In this document: positions 39,301 through 47,402 of the stretch, piece by piece | Position numbering within the stretch: the first letter of the stretch is position 1 | How the letters are laid out: each line of letters opens with the position of its first letter | DNA from: Chloroflexota bacterium | Lineage (GTDB): Bacteria; Chloroflexota; Anaerolineae; Promineifilales; Promineifilaceae | Direction: 5' to 3' | Assembly (NCBI GenBank): GCA_014584575.1 | Contig: JACTMP010000011.1 | Coordinates: 62,001 to 126,000 of the forward strand | Length of the DNA stretch: 64,000 nt | Made by a program: the position numbers and the translations under genes | The notes under the pieces: generated by a model | The model's input: the letters and a program-made list of their open reading frames with translations, nothing else | Told to the model about the DNA's origin: nothing | Database searches by the model: none

Positions 39301-42290
39301 AGGCCGACGCCCACCCTGCCTGCCCTTATGCCAAGAACCTGGTCGCCACCACCATCAAAGAAATTGTGGACGGCTACCGGGCGCTCAACCCCCTGGCCTA
39401 TGTGGTCATCGTCGGCAATGACGGCGTCATCCCCTTCTATCGCTACCCTGACAACGCCCTCTTAGCCAACGAAAGCAACTATGTGCCCCCGGTGCGGGAC
39501 AACACGCCATCACAGGCCAGCCTGCGCCTGGGTTTTGTGTTGGGGCAAGATGAATATGGCTCTCGCACGGCCGTCTCCTTCAAAAACTCCACCATTCCCA
39601 TCCCCGACCTGGCGGTGGGGCGGGTGGTGGAAACGGCCGTGCAGGCGACGGCCGTGCTAGATGCCTACCTCTCCACCAGCAACGGCGTTGTCACCCTGAG
39701 TACACCACCGCTCGTTACCGGCTACGACTTCCTGGAAGACGCCGCCCTGGCCGTGCAGGATGAATTGGAAGCCGGGCTAAACCAGACGGCCGACACCCTC
39801 ATCGTCCCCCGCGACCTGGCCCCCACCGATCCCGCCGCCTGGACGGCCGACGACCTGCGCGAAAAACTGTTAGGCAGCCGCCACGACATCACCTTCCTGG
39901 CCGGTCATTTCAGCGCCAGCGGCGCATTGGCCGCCGACTACACCACCCGGATGCGCGCCGCCGAACTGATTAGCTCCCCGGTCAATCTGCAAAACGCCAT
40001 CATCTTCAGCGCCGGTTGCCATGCCGGTTACAACATCGTAGACGCCGACGGCGTGCCCCTGGTCACCGAAGAGCCAGATTGGGCGCAGGCGTTCAACAGC
40101 AAGGGCGCATTGCTCATCGCCGGCACCGGCTATCAGTATGGCGACACTGACTTCATCGAATACTCGGAACGGCTCTATCTGGAATTCAGCCGGGAATTGC
40201 GCCGCGGCAATGGGCCGGTCTCTGTGGGCCAGGCCTGGGTCGCCGCCAAACAAACCTACCTGGCGGAAACGCCGCAGATGCGTGGCATCCACGAAAAGTC
40301 GTTGATACAGGCGACCATCTTTGGCCTGCCCCAACTGAGCGTTAATATGCCCGGCGCACGGTTGACGGCAGCCGGTGAATCCTCGGTCGTCACCAGCATC
40401 ACCCCGGTGAGCGGCAATCCCGGCAGCACCCTGGGGCTGGCTACGGCCGACCTGACCCTGACGCCCACCTTCACCGGCCAGACGGTGGCCATGACCAACG
40501 TGCAAGATTACACGACGGTGAACGCCTTCTATCTGCTTGGGTCAGATGGCATTTTGACCAATCCGGCGGAACCCACCCTGCCGCTGGAACGGGTGAATGT
40601 CAGCGCCCCCGGCTCTCAGTTGCGCGGCATCGGCTTCCGCGGCGGCAGTTATACCGACCTGAGTGACATTTTGCCCTTTACCGGCGCACCCACCACCGAA
40701 ATTCGCGGCGTTCATGCCCCGTTCCAGACGGACATCTTCTACCCGGTGCAGTTCTGGCGCGCCAATTACTTCGGGCAACTGGCCGATCCGGACGGCGGGG
40801 CTACCTCGTTGGCCGTGACGCCGGCCCAATTTGTGTCCGAGTTCCCCGGCGCACAAACCGGCACGATGCGCCGTTACGACCAGCTCAATTTCCGCCTCTA
40901 CTACAGCCACAACATCGCCAGTTATGATGGCAGCACACCGGCCCTGTCTGCGCCGCCCACCATTCAACGGGTCACGGCCGTACCGCAAGGTGACAACGTT
41001 CATTTCAGCGTAGACGTGCTGGGCAATCCGGCGGCCGGTATGCAAGAGGTGTGGGTGTTGTACACGGCCGTGACCGGCCCCTACTTCGGCCAATGGCAGC
41101 CGCTTGACCTCAGCCAACATCCGGTCATCTCCACCCGTTGGCAAGGGGTCTTGCCGCTCAACGGCACAGACCCGGCCAACATGCGCTACCTGGTGCAGGC
41201 CGTCAACGGCGTGGGGCTGGTCAGCCTGGCCGCCAACCTGGGCGACCTGTATGTGCCCGGCGCGCCGCCCGCCGCCACCACGCCCACCACGGTGACACTC
41301 ATCAATCCCCCCACCAGCGGCGTCTACAATTCCCACATTCAAGTGACGGCGCAGTTGGCTGCCGGGACGATGCCCCTGGCCGGGCAGCGGCTCACCTTTG
41401 GCCTGGGGCCGCAGACGCGCCAGGCAATTACCGATGCCAACGGCCAGGCCACCGTGACGCTAACGCTGCTGGGTGTGCCCGGTCAATATCCGCTGCGGGC
41501 GTCGTTTGCCGGGTCGGGCGCGTTTGGCGCATCCTCCGCGGCCGCTCTCTTCACCATCAGCAAACAAGACACGGTGTTGACACTGGCACAGCCCGCCAGC
41601 GGTCTGCCTGGTGATGATGCCCTGTTAACGGCCACACTCACGGCGGCCGACGGCCGTTACCTGGGCGAAAAATCGGTTGTCTTTGTCATCAGCGGCGCCG
41701 GTGGGGCGCACAGCCAGGCGGCCATTACCGACTATGCCGGGCGGGCCAGCCTGGGCCAACTGCCGCTGCCACCCGGCGAATACACGGTCAACGTCTACTT
41801 CAGCGGCAGCATCCCGCTGCACACCGGCGAGATTTTGACGCTGACTGATGCCCGCTACAACCCGTCCACGGCCAGCGGCACATTGACGCTGGAGGCGGAA
41901 CCACCAGACGGGTTGGATTGCAGCACGGTTGTACCCACACCACACAAAATCTGGCCGGCCAATAAACAGATGGTCACGGTTTCCATTTCCGGCGTGATGG
42001 GCAGTGATGGCAACCCGGCAACGCTCACCGTCACCGCCATTCGCCAGGATGAACCGGTGGGCAATCCGCCGCACGCGCCGGACGGGGTCATCCTGTCCGG
42101 TAACACAGTCAGGTTGCGGGCGGAACGGCTGGGGAACGGCAACGGCCGTGTCTACCACATCTTCTTCACCGCCACCGACAGCCTGGGCATCAGTTGTGAA
42201 GGTGTGGCGCGGGTAGCCGTCGCCCACGATTTGGGCGGTGGCATTGACGCCATAGATGGCGGGCCGCTGTACGATTCCACGCAGCCATAA
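36384..42290 (+). CDS. Giant secreted protein: beta-helix, SPEAF repeats and C25/caspase-like peptidase domain
   Basis: 1968 residues. A signal peptide (LFLLFFFLAFILIASPIQVSLA) precedes two parallel beta-helix blocks, each opened by a CSLREAI motif (GFCSLREAIIAAN and HCSLREAILRAN). Then comes a pre-peptidase-like beta domain (WYKFPVLPGSKVIVTL), 19 pentapeptides of the SPEAF type, and a gingipain/caspase-like domain with FLAGHFSASG (candidate His, near 39905) and IIFSAGCHAGYN (candidate Cys, near 40018). Ig-like domains fill the C-terminus. Probably a cell-surface or secreted cysteine peptidase or adhesin. ATG 36384 has AAAAGG seven bases upstream; GTG 36378 is too close to it. Confidence 0.8.
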   Translation: MVQRIPPKRPAVRANSLFLLFFFLAFILIASPIQVSLASSPIIVNTFADSKHASDGFCSLREAIIAANTNSPSGPATGECAAGSGADTIILPAGVYTLTRTGSHENGSQTGDLDINGDVQITGAGADVTIIEGNGLNDRLVHVIAGNVALSGLTLRQGHVSGHGGAIFNEGNLTLADVAIMDSYASNTGGGLFSLGTLQAESVSIVGNSAQGLEGGGVVIGAGTAVFTNSTISGNSSSGAGGGLTSKGTTTLNFVTVAHNSAQIATGIHSINADMTLNHTLVNDSCRGVVVSQGYNLIQDVTKCTITGDPVGNLLGVDALLAPLALNGGRTLNHALLPESPAIEAGSNSGCPATDQRGISRPRGLFCDIGAYELANPPQTGAALVVNTTEDYNDGVCDFAHCSLREAILRANASTISNQIHFNIPGDLPPVIYPQSPLPVITDPVTIDGLTQTGGVVVLDGSSAGTAVGLEIAAGDSTIRGLRIINFSSHGLLLTQNGNNVIVGNEIAYNGGDGVRILAGTGHQLSGNDIHDNTGLAIDLGGDGRTANDPDDLDNGANNLQNYPVLFTAVPLSDSLRIDGRLDSTPLTAFTLEFFATPTCQLSGGNQTFLGATQATTDAFGNVYFSVAGLTAVPLDTFITATATDPGGNTSELSDCIVVSPGNTSWVTAMPLDVLPDMGPTAVSQYLDQPGQSRWYKFPVLPGSKVIVTLTNLPDNYDLTLYKDIAQAYNDLLSPQDLPRFDAEFAPEAFSPEAFSPEAFSPEAFSPEAFSPEAFSPEAFSPEAFSPEAFSPEAFSPEAFSPEAFSPDAFSPEAFSPEAFSPEAFSPEAFSPEAFSPEAFSGAQLRSLLGVSAFRGTANEGLIANTWNNTGYFYVRVRGANGAFNTQHPFEVSVTMLSGSCGNVTAVTEPTTTTPTAGNYQTIILTDMARMAGTTSEKATLATRLATYAARPEVAGVIVDVGADTRVAAANAQADAHPACPYAKNLVATTIKEIVDGYRALNPLAYVVIVGNDGVIPFYRYPDNALLANESNYVPPVRDNTPSQASLRLGFVLGQDEYGSRTAVSFKNSTIPIPDLAVGRVVETAVQATAVLDAYLSTSNGVVTLSTPPLVTGYDFLEDAALAVQDELEAGLNQTADTLIVPRDLAPTDPAAWTADDLREKLLGSRHDITFLAGHFSASGALAADYTTRMRAAELISSPVNLQNAIIFSAGCHAGYNIVDADGVPLVTEEPDWAQAFNSKGALLIAGTGYQYGDTDFIEYSERLYLEFSRELRRGNGPVSVGQAWVAAKQTYLAETPQMRGIHEKSLIQATIFGLPQLSVNMPGARLTAAGESSVVTSITPVSGNPGSTLGLATADLTLTPTFTGQTVAMTNVQDYTTVNAFYLLGSDGILTNPAEPTLPLERVNVSAPGSQLRGIGFRGGSYTDLSDILPFTGAPTTEIRGVHAPFQTDIFYPVQFWRANYFGQLADPDGGATSLAVTPAQFVSEFPGAQTGTMRRYDQLNFRLYYSHNIASYDGSTPALSAPPTIQRVTAVPQGDNVHFSVDVLGNPAAGMQEVWVLYTAVTGPYFGQWQPLDLSQHPVISTRWQGVLPLNGTDPANMRYLVQAVNGVGLVSLAANLGDLYVPGAPPAATTPTTVTLINPPTSGVYNSHIQVTAQLAAGTMPLAGQRLTFGLGPQTRQAITDANGQATVTLTLLGVPGQYPLRASFAGSGAFGASSAAALFTISKQDTVLTLAQPASGLPGDDALLTATLTAADGRYLGEKSVVFVISGAGGAHSQAAITDYAGRASLGQLPLPPGEYTVNVYFSGSIPLHTGEILTLTDARYNPSTASGTLTLEAEPPDGLDCSTVVPTPHKIWPANKQMVTVSISGVMGSDGNPATLTVTAIRQDEPVGNPPHAPDGVILSGNTVRLRAERLGNGNGRVYHIFFTATDSLGISCEGVARVAVAHDLGGGIDAIDGGPLYDSTQP
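38625..38909 (+). repeat. 19 tandem 15-bp units encoding EAFSP
   Basis: Each unit encodes EAFSP (one DAFSP, one final EAFSG). Codons vary between units (GAA/GAG, GCA/GCC/GCG, TTC/TTT), so the amino-acid sequence is conserved more strongly than the DNA. It joins the pre-peptidase-like domain to the peptidase-like domain. Confidence 0.9.
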
Positions 42291-42297
42291 GCATATG

Positions 42298-42362
42298 GAG
42301 ATTGGGAGACTGGGAGATTGAGAGATTGCCCAGTCTCCCAATCTCTCAATCTCCTAATCTCT
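42298..42362. repeat. AGATTGGAGATT-family palindrome
   Basis: GGAGATTGGGAGACTGGGAG and further units facing CCAGTCTCCCAATCTCTC. Separates the giant secreted protein from the next gene. Confidence 0.8.
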
Positions 42363-42413
42363 GAATCCCCTCATCTACCACACCTAAAAATTTGTGGCCG
42401 CCCTCTCTTAGGG

Positions 42414-42419
42414 TATAGT
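42414..42419 (+). promoter_or_regulatory. -10 box close to the 42428 start
   Basis: TATAGT with a weak upstream TTGTGG at 42392-42397. The start of transcription would coincide with or just precede ATG 42428, suggesting a leaderless message. Confidence 0.4.
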
Positions 42420-42427
42420 TCCGCGCG

Positions 42428-43681
42428 ATGTCTTTTGATTGGCGCACCGAAGAAACCATTCATTGGGATGAGCCACCAACGGTGGACCCAGAACCGGAAC
42501 CGCCGCCTAAACGCCGCCGCTGGCGCTGGCTGGTATTGTTCCTTTTGCTGCTGCTGGCTGGGGGGGCAGTTGGCGCTTTCTGGTGGCTGCAAAATCGGGT
42601 AGAAACGGCGACAACAGACGTGACCGGCGATGTGTTAGCCAGCCATGAATTGATCGCGGCGGCGGCCGTAGATGGCGATGCGGAACTGGTGGCGACTTTT
42701 TTGTCCGGGCGCGACCAGGCCTGGAGCGAAGCCATCGAGAACGCCGTGCTGGCGGGCGATTACCAGGATCGCACCGCATTTGGCCTGACCTGGCTGCCGA
42801 CCGACCCGGCTACGGCCGTGATCAGCGCCACCCTCAACCCCGAATTCAACGAAGCCGAAGTAATCGCCGAACAGGTCTACGCCTACGCCATTGGCAATGG
42901 ACTGACGGAAACGGTGCGGCTGCGGCAAACGGCCGTGTACCGGCTTGGGCCTGATCGCTGGCTGCTGGCCCCGCCCAAGCCCGATTTCTGGGGCGAAACC
43001 AGAAGCAAACAGGGGTTTTACCTGACGCTGCAATACCCGGCGCGGGATGAGGCGCTGGCGCAGCGGTTGGCGCTGGATATGGATACGGCGCTGGCGGCAC
43101 TGTGCGCCAATCCCATTTTTAGTTGTCCTGAGGGGCTGCACGTGCAGGTGGAATTTTCTACCGATCCGGCTGCCTTGACGCCTGATTTTGCATCGGTGGT
43201 GTTTGTGGACGGCCGTCGCCTCTTCCGGCTGCCCACGCCGACAGTTGCTGGCATCCCCCAAGATGAGGCCGGGTATCAGGCGTTGGCGCGCGGGTATGTG
43301 GCCCAGGTTTTGCTGGCTATCATGCGGCAGTTGGCCGGTTTTGTGCCTGGCGAAGATGGGGTGTTTGCCCAGGCGTGGCTCGATTGGCAGTTGGCGCAGT
43401 TGGGGCTACGGCCGTATCCCCTCACACTTACCGACCGCGCCTACTTGGCCACCGACAATATCACCCTGGCCGATGGGGTTCCGCCAGAGCAGATGGCGCC
43501 AGTGGCTTATGCCCTGGTGGCCTTTCTGTTACAGGAAGTGCGTGTGCCGCCCCAGGAGTTGTTACGGCCGTTGACCACAGGACAGGCCGACTCATACATG
43601 GAGTGGCTGGGGATGGTAGTGGACGGCCGTGTCCCGCCCGACGAATTGGAAACCCGCTGGCAGCAATATCTACAAAAATGA
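42428..43681 (+). CDS. Membrane-anchored protein of unknown function
   Basis: 417 residues. An acidic/proline-rich cytoplasmic head (about 1-28, EPPTVDPEPEPPPKRRR), one transmembrane helix (WLVLFLLLLLAGGAVGAFWWL) and a large extracytoplasmic part. The latter has repeats of alpha/beta character (LASHELIAAAAVDGDAELVA) and a region with a possible peptidase-like helical pattern, but no metal or nucleophile motif can be named. Not assigned to a family. Confidence 0.65.
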   Translation: MSFDWRTEETIHWDEPPTVDPEPEPPPKRRRWRWLVLFLLLLLAGGAVGAFWWLQNRVETATTDVTGDVLASHELIAAAAVDGDAELVATFLSGRDQAWSEAIENAVLAGDYQDRTAFGLTWLPTDPATAVISATLNPEFNEAEVIAEQVYAYAIGNGLTETVRLRQTAVYRLGPDRWLLAPPKPDFWGETRSKQGFYLTLQYPARDEALAQRLALDMDTALAALCANPIFSCPEGLHVQVEFSTDPAALTPDFASVVFVDGRRLFRLPTPTVAGIPQDEAGYQALARGYVAQVLLAIMRQLAGFVPGEDGVFAQAWLDWQLAQLGLRPYPLTLTDRAYLATDNITLADGVPPEQMAPVAYALVAFLLQEVRVPPQELLRPLTTGQADSYMEWLGMVVDGRVPPDELETRWQQYLQK

Positions 43682-43700
43682 TCCGCGAAGGATGTGAAAA

Positions 43701-43736
43701 GATTCCTCGCTCCGCAGACTACGCTCGGAATGACAG
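43701..43736. repeat. Partial TGTCATTCCGAG element (right half)
   Basis: GATTCCTCGCTCCGCAGACT followed by CTCGGAATGACAG, equivalent to the right half of the complete element starting 12 bp further on. Confidence 0.65.
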
Positions 43737-43748
43737 GTGAATTACTGA

Positions 43749-43911
43749 ATACACTGTTAATTAAATAATCCGAACTTTCTCGTGTCATTCCGAGGAGTCC
43801 TCGACGAGGAATCTCTACTACTTGTGCAGGAGAGGGATTCCTCACTCCGAAAACTCCGTTCGGAATGACAGGCGAAGTGTTAAAGTTAAGAAGACTTATT
43901 TAACAGTGTAC
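43749..43911. mobile_element. MITE-like element, TGTCATTCCGAG family, best-preserved copy
   Basis: About 162 bp. Ends are TACACTGTTAA and TTAACAGTGTA, a perfect 11-bp terminal inverted repeat whose outer TA could be a target-site duplication. Inner arms GTGTCATTCCGAGGAGTCC and CTCCGTTCGGAATGACAGG form a second inverted repeat. No ORF. The TA target and structure suggest mobilisation by a Tc1/mariner/IS630-type transposase elsewhere. Confidence 0.65.
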
Positions 43912-43942
43912 TAATTTACGTCAAAAAAAGGCATGACTGGTT

Positions 43943-44665
43943 ATGAGAGAATTTTTGGAAGTAGGACGAGTACGAGAAATCTGGCGTTACCCGGTGAAAT
44001 CTATGGCCGGGGAGTCATTGGAAGAAGCGCATGTCCATTGGCATGGGCTGGATGGCGACCGGCGGGCTGCTTTTGTGCGCGGCGACGACCATTCCCATTT
44101 CCCCTGGCTGACGGCGCGGCAAGTTCCCGAACTGGTACGTTACCGCCCGTTTTACAGCGACCCGGACGATGTGCGCAACTCCCGGCTTCTGGTGCAAACG
44201 CCAGGTGGGGCACAATGGCCGCTGGATGCGGCAGAGCTACAGGCGGAACTGGCAGAACTATACGGCCGTCCCCTCTCCCTCATTCGCATTAAACGCGGCG
44301 TCTTCGATTCCCTGCCGCTCTCGTTAATGAGCACTGCCTCGGTGGCGGCGCTGGATGAACGGCTGGATTTCCCTCTGGACGGCCGTCGCTTCCGCCAGAA
44401 CATCATCATTGAGACGTTTGACGGACGGCCGTTTGCCGAGGAATCCTGGGTGGGCAGCGCGTTGACCATTGGCGAGGTGCAGCTATGGCTCAACCAGCAG
44501 ATTGAACGCTGCCAGATGATCAACGTAGACCCGGACACGGCCGTGCGCTCTTCCGCCACCCTCAAACTGGTGGCCCAAACCCGTGATAACTGCGCCGGCG
44601 TCGGCTGCACCCCACAAAGCACCGGACAGATTCGCGTGGGGGATGTGGTGCGGTTGCGGTTGTAA
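43943..44665 (+). CDS. MOSC-domain protein
   Basis: 240 residues. N-terminal MOSC beta-barrel (VREIWRYPVKSMAGESLEEA, GLDGDRRAAFV) and C-terminal MOSC domain (DGRRFRQNIIIE, NQQIERCQMINVDPDT, DNCAGVGCTPQSTGQIRVGD). MOSC proteins bind molybdenum cofactor and act in cofactor sulfuration or reduce N-hydroxylated substrates (YcbX/mARC type). A cysteine lies in RCQMINVD. Substrate unknown. Confidence 0.85.
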   Translation: MREFLEVGRVREIWRYPVKSMAGESLEEAHVHWHGLDGDRRAAFVRGDDHSHFPWLTARQVPELVRYRPFYSDPDDVRNSRLLVQTPGGAQWPLDAAELQAELAELYGRPLSLIRIKRGVFDSLPLSLMSTASVAALDERLDFPLDGRRFRQNIIIETFDGRPFAEESWVGSALTIGEVQLWLNQQIERCQMINVDPDTAVRSSATLKLVAQTRDNCAGVGCTPQSTGQIRVGDVVRLRL

Positions 44666-44718
44666 TCGGTAATCGGTTATCGGTTATCGGTTATCCGGCT
44701 TCGGATTACGGTTTACGG
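44665..44718. repeat. GGTAATCGG-family repeat between convergent genes
   Basis: TAATCGGTAATCGGTTATCGG units facing GGATTACGGTTTACGG. It separates the MOSC gene from the lipoprotein gene. Confidence 0.7.
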
Positions 44719-45267
44719 CGCTATGACCAACAATTGCGCCCGATAATCGGCAAACGGAATCGGGTCGGTCGTTTGGGGATAGGGGTCAAGTTGGATGAGC
44801 TGCACGGTGTAATCATACGCTGGCAATAAATCTACTGTCTGATCGGGCGCCGGATTGGTGTTGAATTCCAGGGATACCGGTTCCTGCCCGGCCTGCGAGG
44901 CCACGATCAGGATACGCGCCTGCCCGCTCCAGAAGCAGTTCACCTCAGTGGGGCAGCGGGAATCTTCCAGCACACTTTCAAAATGCAGCACCAGGCCATC
45001 GTCGCCAACGGCCGTTTCCGCCCCACCGGCCAGCGCAAAGGGTTCACCCAGATTGGCAGACGGGGCAGATGTGGGTAGCGGCACGGCCGTATACGTTGGT
45101 CTGGGCACGGCCGTTGCTGTTGCCGGCGGGTTTGTTGGCGCTTCTTCTGGCACGGCCGTTGGCTCTGTGTTCCCTGTTGTTTGGGTGCAGGCCACCAACG
45201 CCATTGCCAGCAATAACCAGATTGATTTGTCAATAAGTCGTAAGCGGTTGAGTGTGGTATAGTGCAT
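44713..45267 (-). CDS. Lipoprotein of unknown function
   Basis: 184 residues with a signal peptide and lipobox LVAC (WLLLAMALVACTQ), then a low-complexity linker rich in A, T, V and P (about residues 30-75, with TATAVPRPTYTAVPLPTSAP). The following domain has LHFESVLEDSRCPTEVNCFW, with two cysteines likely disulfide-bonded, and a beta-rich end. ATG 45267 follows AAGGAA. The TAVP-rich linker is largely made of ACGGCCGT octamers read as T-A-V. Confidence 0.75.
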   Translation of the reverse strand: MHYTTLNRLRLIDKSIWLLLAMALVACTQTTGNTEPTAVPEEAPTNPPATATAVPRPTYTAVPLPTSAPSANLGEPFALAGGAETAVGDDGLVLHFESVLEDSRCPTEVNCFWSGQARILIVASQAGQEPVSLEFNTNPAPDQTVDLLPAYDYTVQLIQLDPYPQTTDPIPFADYRAQLLVIAP

Positions 45268-45303
45268 TATCAAGTTTCCTTGTCAAAATGAAAATCGCAG
45301 CCT

Positions 45304-45345
45304 GGACATCTCTGTCCGGGCACTCATCGGGCAAGGATGCCCGAT
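45304..45345. repeat. Two small hairpins upstream of the cupin gene
   Basis: GGACATCTCTGTCC and ATCGGGCA-AGGA-TGCCCGAT. They precede the ribosome-binding site of the cupin gene by a few bases and could affect its translation. Confidence 0.55.
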
Positions 45346-45361
45346 TTACAAAGGGGTGCAA

Positions 45362-45682
45362 ATGATTGCCTTTGAAATTGAACAATTACAGCAGCAGCAC
45401 ACGGCTGCGGGCGAATTGTACCTGGAATTTTTACGCCAACCTTCCATGAGCCTGGGCTTGTACGTGTTGCCGGTGGGCGGCGTAGACCCCCAGCAGCCCC
45501 ACGCCGAAGACGAAGTGTACTATGTCTTGCACGGCCGTGCCCTCATCAACGTCGCCGGTGAAGACCGCCCGGTGCAGCCGGGCAGCCTCGTCTTTGTGGG
45601 TAAACAGGTTCCCCACCATTTCCACACCATCAGCGAGGAACTGCATGTGCTGGTCTTTTTTGCTCCGGCAGAAAGCCAGTAG
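45362..45682 (+). CDS. Cupin-domain protein
   Basis: 106 residues. Cupin motif 1 is PQQPHAEDEVYYVLHGRALI and motif 2 PGSLVFVGKQVPHHFHTI, giving the usual His/Glu metal site. Small single-domain cupins include isomerases, dioxygenases and storage proteins; the role here is not evident. ATG 45362 follows AAGGGG. The in-frame GTG at 45356 overlaps that site and is rejected. Confidence 0.82.
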   Translation: MIAFEIEQLQQQHTAAGELYLEFLRQPSMSLGLYVLPVGGVDPQQPHAEDEVYYVLHGRALINVAGEDRPVQPGSLVFVGKQVPHHFHTISEELHVLVFFAPAESQ

Positions 45683-45683
45683 T

Positions 45684-45742
45684 CAGTGATCGGTAAACAG
45701 TAATCGGTTATCAGAAACCACACCGATTACCGTTTACCAGGA
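45684..45742. repeat. GGTAATCGG-family palindrome
   Basis: GATCGGTAAACAGTAATCGG facing CCGATTACCGTTTACC, between the cupin gene and phzF-like gene. Confidence 0.75.
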
Positions 45743-45748
45743 GAAAAG

Positions 45749-46636
45749 ATGTCCACCTACCCTTTCATGCAAGTAGACGCCTTCACGGAACGGCCATTGG
45801 CCGGAAACCCGTGCGCCATTGTGTTTAATGCTGACGATCTGACGGCCGTCCAGATGTTAGCCATTGCCAGGGAGATGAACCTGTCGGAAACCGCCTTTGT
45901 GCTGCGGTCGGCGGTGGCCGATGTGGGAGCGCGGTACTTCACGCCGGCGGAGGAAATCCCGTTAGCCGGGCATCCCACCATCGCCACCATGCACGCCCTG
46001 GTTGAGCGGGGGGACATTGTGTTGGGTGCGGGGGTCACGGCCGTGACGCTGGAACTGCCCGCCGGGGTAATACCGGTGGAGATTGTGGCGGACGGCCGTT
46101 TGCGCCGCATCACCATGAGCCAGAAAAAACCGCAATTCCTGGCCGTATATGACCCGGCAGACGTGCTGCCTGCTTTTGGCCTTTCCGCCAATGACCTGCT
46201 GCCAGGTGCGCCCATTCAAACCGTCAGCACCGGCACGCCACAATTGATGATCCCGCTGCGCAGCCACGAGGCGCTGCGCCGCTGCCGCCTGGACATGGCC
46301 GCCTACACTGAACTGCGCGCTCAGGCCGACTTTTTCAGTCCCCACCTCTTTTGCCTGGAAGGGGCTACACCGACCGGGCGCACCTTCGCCCGTCATTTTG
46401 GCGTGCCGCCGGACACGATGGAAGACCCGTTCACCGGCTCGGCCACCGGCGGCATGGCGGCTTATTTATGGCATTATGGCCTGCTGGACAGCCCTGCTTT
46501 TGTGGCTGAACAAGGCCACTGGATGGGCCGACCAGGGCAGGCATGGGTAGAGGTTGTCGGTTCACGCGAGGATATTGAGACGGTGAAGGTGGGCGGCACG
46601 GCCGTGACGGTTTTACGTGGTGAATTAGAGATTTAG
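45749..46636 (+). CDS. PhzF-family isomerase
   Basis: 295 residues of the diaminopimelate-epimerase-like fold. Family signatures: VDAFTERPLAGNPCAIVF at the N-terminus, the catalytic glutamate in MNLSETAFVL, TPAEEIPLAGHPTIAT, and EDPFTGSATGGMAAYLW near the C-terminus. PhzF acts on a trans-2,3-dihydro-3-hydroxyanthranilate substrate in phenazine synthesis, but most members without other phz genes nearby have unknown substrates, as is the case here. Confidence 0.88.
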   Translation: MSTYPFMQVDAFTERPLAGNPCAIVFNADDLTAVQMLAIAREMNLSETAFVLRSAVADVGARYFTPAEEIPLAGHPTIATMHALVERGDIVLGAGVTAVTLELPAGVIPVEIVADGRLRRITMSQKKPQFLAVYDPADVLPAFGLSANDLLPGAPIQTVSTGTPQLMIPLRSHEALRRCRLDMAAYTELRAQADFFSPHLFCLEGATPTGRTFARHFGVPPDTMEDPFTGSATGGMAAYLWHYGLLDSPAFVAEQGHWMGRPGQAWVEVVGSREDIETVKVGGTAVTVLRGELEI

Positions 46637-46767
46637 TATATCCAAAATCCCTGTAACCTGTCATTCCGAACGGAGTCTTCGGAGTGAGGAATCCCCTCTG
46701 ATTGTCTTGCAGGGATTCCTCGGGGGACCTCGGAATGACAATTCCCTCAGAATTTGGATCTACTGAA
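46634..46767. mobile_element. TGTCATTCCGAG element with different outer ends
   Basis: Core CCTGTCATTCCGAACGGAG and CCTCGGAATGACA as in the other copies, but the outer ends are TAGTATATCCAAAAT and AATTTGGATCTACTG, an imperfect inverted repeat unlike TACACTGTTAA. This indicates at least two subfamilies sharing a core. Confidence 0.55.
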
Positions 46768-46807
46768 TAGAAAGATCAAATAGAGTTCGTACAAACTCTT
46801 GTGCGGC

Positions 46808-46841
46808 AGACCTGACAGGTTTTCTGAAACCTACCAGGTCT
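46808..46841. repeat. AGACCTG...CAGGTCT hairpin
   Basis: AGACCTGACAGGTTT and AAACCTACCAGGTCT around TCTG. A compact stem with one internal mismatch pair, upstream of the DUF1579-like gene. Confidence 0.65.
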
Positions 46842-46889
46842 ATTGTCCGACTTCTAACTGAATGCTCTATGAGATTGGAGATTAATAAT

Positions 46890-47327
46890 ATGAACGATCA
46901 ATTTGACTTCTGGCTGGGGGAATGGGAGCTAACCTGGGAGGGTGACGGCCGTGGGCACAACAGCGTCACCAAACTGTTAGGCGATAAAATCATCCGCGAG
47001 AAGTTCACCAGCCTGCATGATGCTCACAATGCCACCTTTCGCGGCATGAGCGTTTCCACGTATCATGAAGCCACGAACCAGTGGCGGCAGACCTGGGAAG
47101 ATGATCAGGGGAACCATCTGGAGTTTGTCGGCGGGATTCAGAATGGCGATATGATCCTCTCCCGCCAGACGATGGTTGAGGGTCAACCGGCGCACCAGCG
47201 CATGGTCTGGACCAACATTCAGGCGGACAGCCTGGATTGGTACTGGCAGCTCTCCACCGACGCCGCGCAAAGCTGGCAAACGTTGTGGCACATTCATTAT
47301 CGGCGGGAGGGGAAAGAGGGAGATTAG
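46890..47327 (+). CDS. DUF1579-like protein
   Basis: 145 residues beginning MNDQFDFWLGEWELTWEGDG. FDFWxGEW is the typical opening of DUF1579-like beta-barrel proteins, and the W-rich YHEATNQWRQTWEDDQGN and LDWYWQLSTD blocks fit this. Function unknown. ATG 46890 follows TTGGAG, itself part of a repeat. The final REGKEGD and the stop codon are encoded by an AGATTGGAGATT repeat. Confidence 0.65.
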   Translation: MNDQFDFWLGEWELTWEGDGRGHNSVTKLLGDKIIREKFTSLHDAHNATFRGMSVSTYHEATNQWRQTWEDDQGNHLEFVGGIQNGDMILSRQTMVEGQPAHQRMVWTNIQADSLDWYWQLSTDAAQSWQTLWHIHYRREGKEGD

Positions 47328-47396
47328 GAGATTAGGAGATTGGAGATTGGAGATTGGAGATTGATCTCTCAATCTCTCAATCTCTCAATCTCAATC
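47318..47396. repeat. AGATTGGAGATT-family palindrome
   Basis: Five or six tandem GAGATTAGGAGATTGG-like units facing ATCTCTCAATCTCTCAATC units, between convergent genes. Includes the 3' end of the DUF1579-like gene. Confidence 0.8.
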
Positions 47397-47402
47397 CCCT
47401 AC

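Noticed and set aside
40542..41342. A 266-codon minus-strand ORF
   Set aside because: Antisense to the giant secreted protein, and of low-complexity composition.
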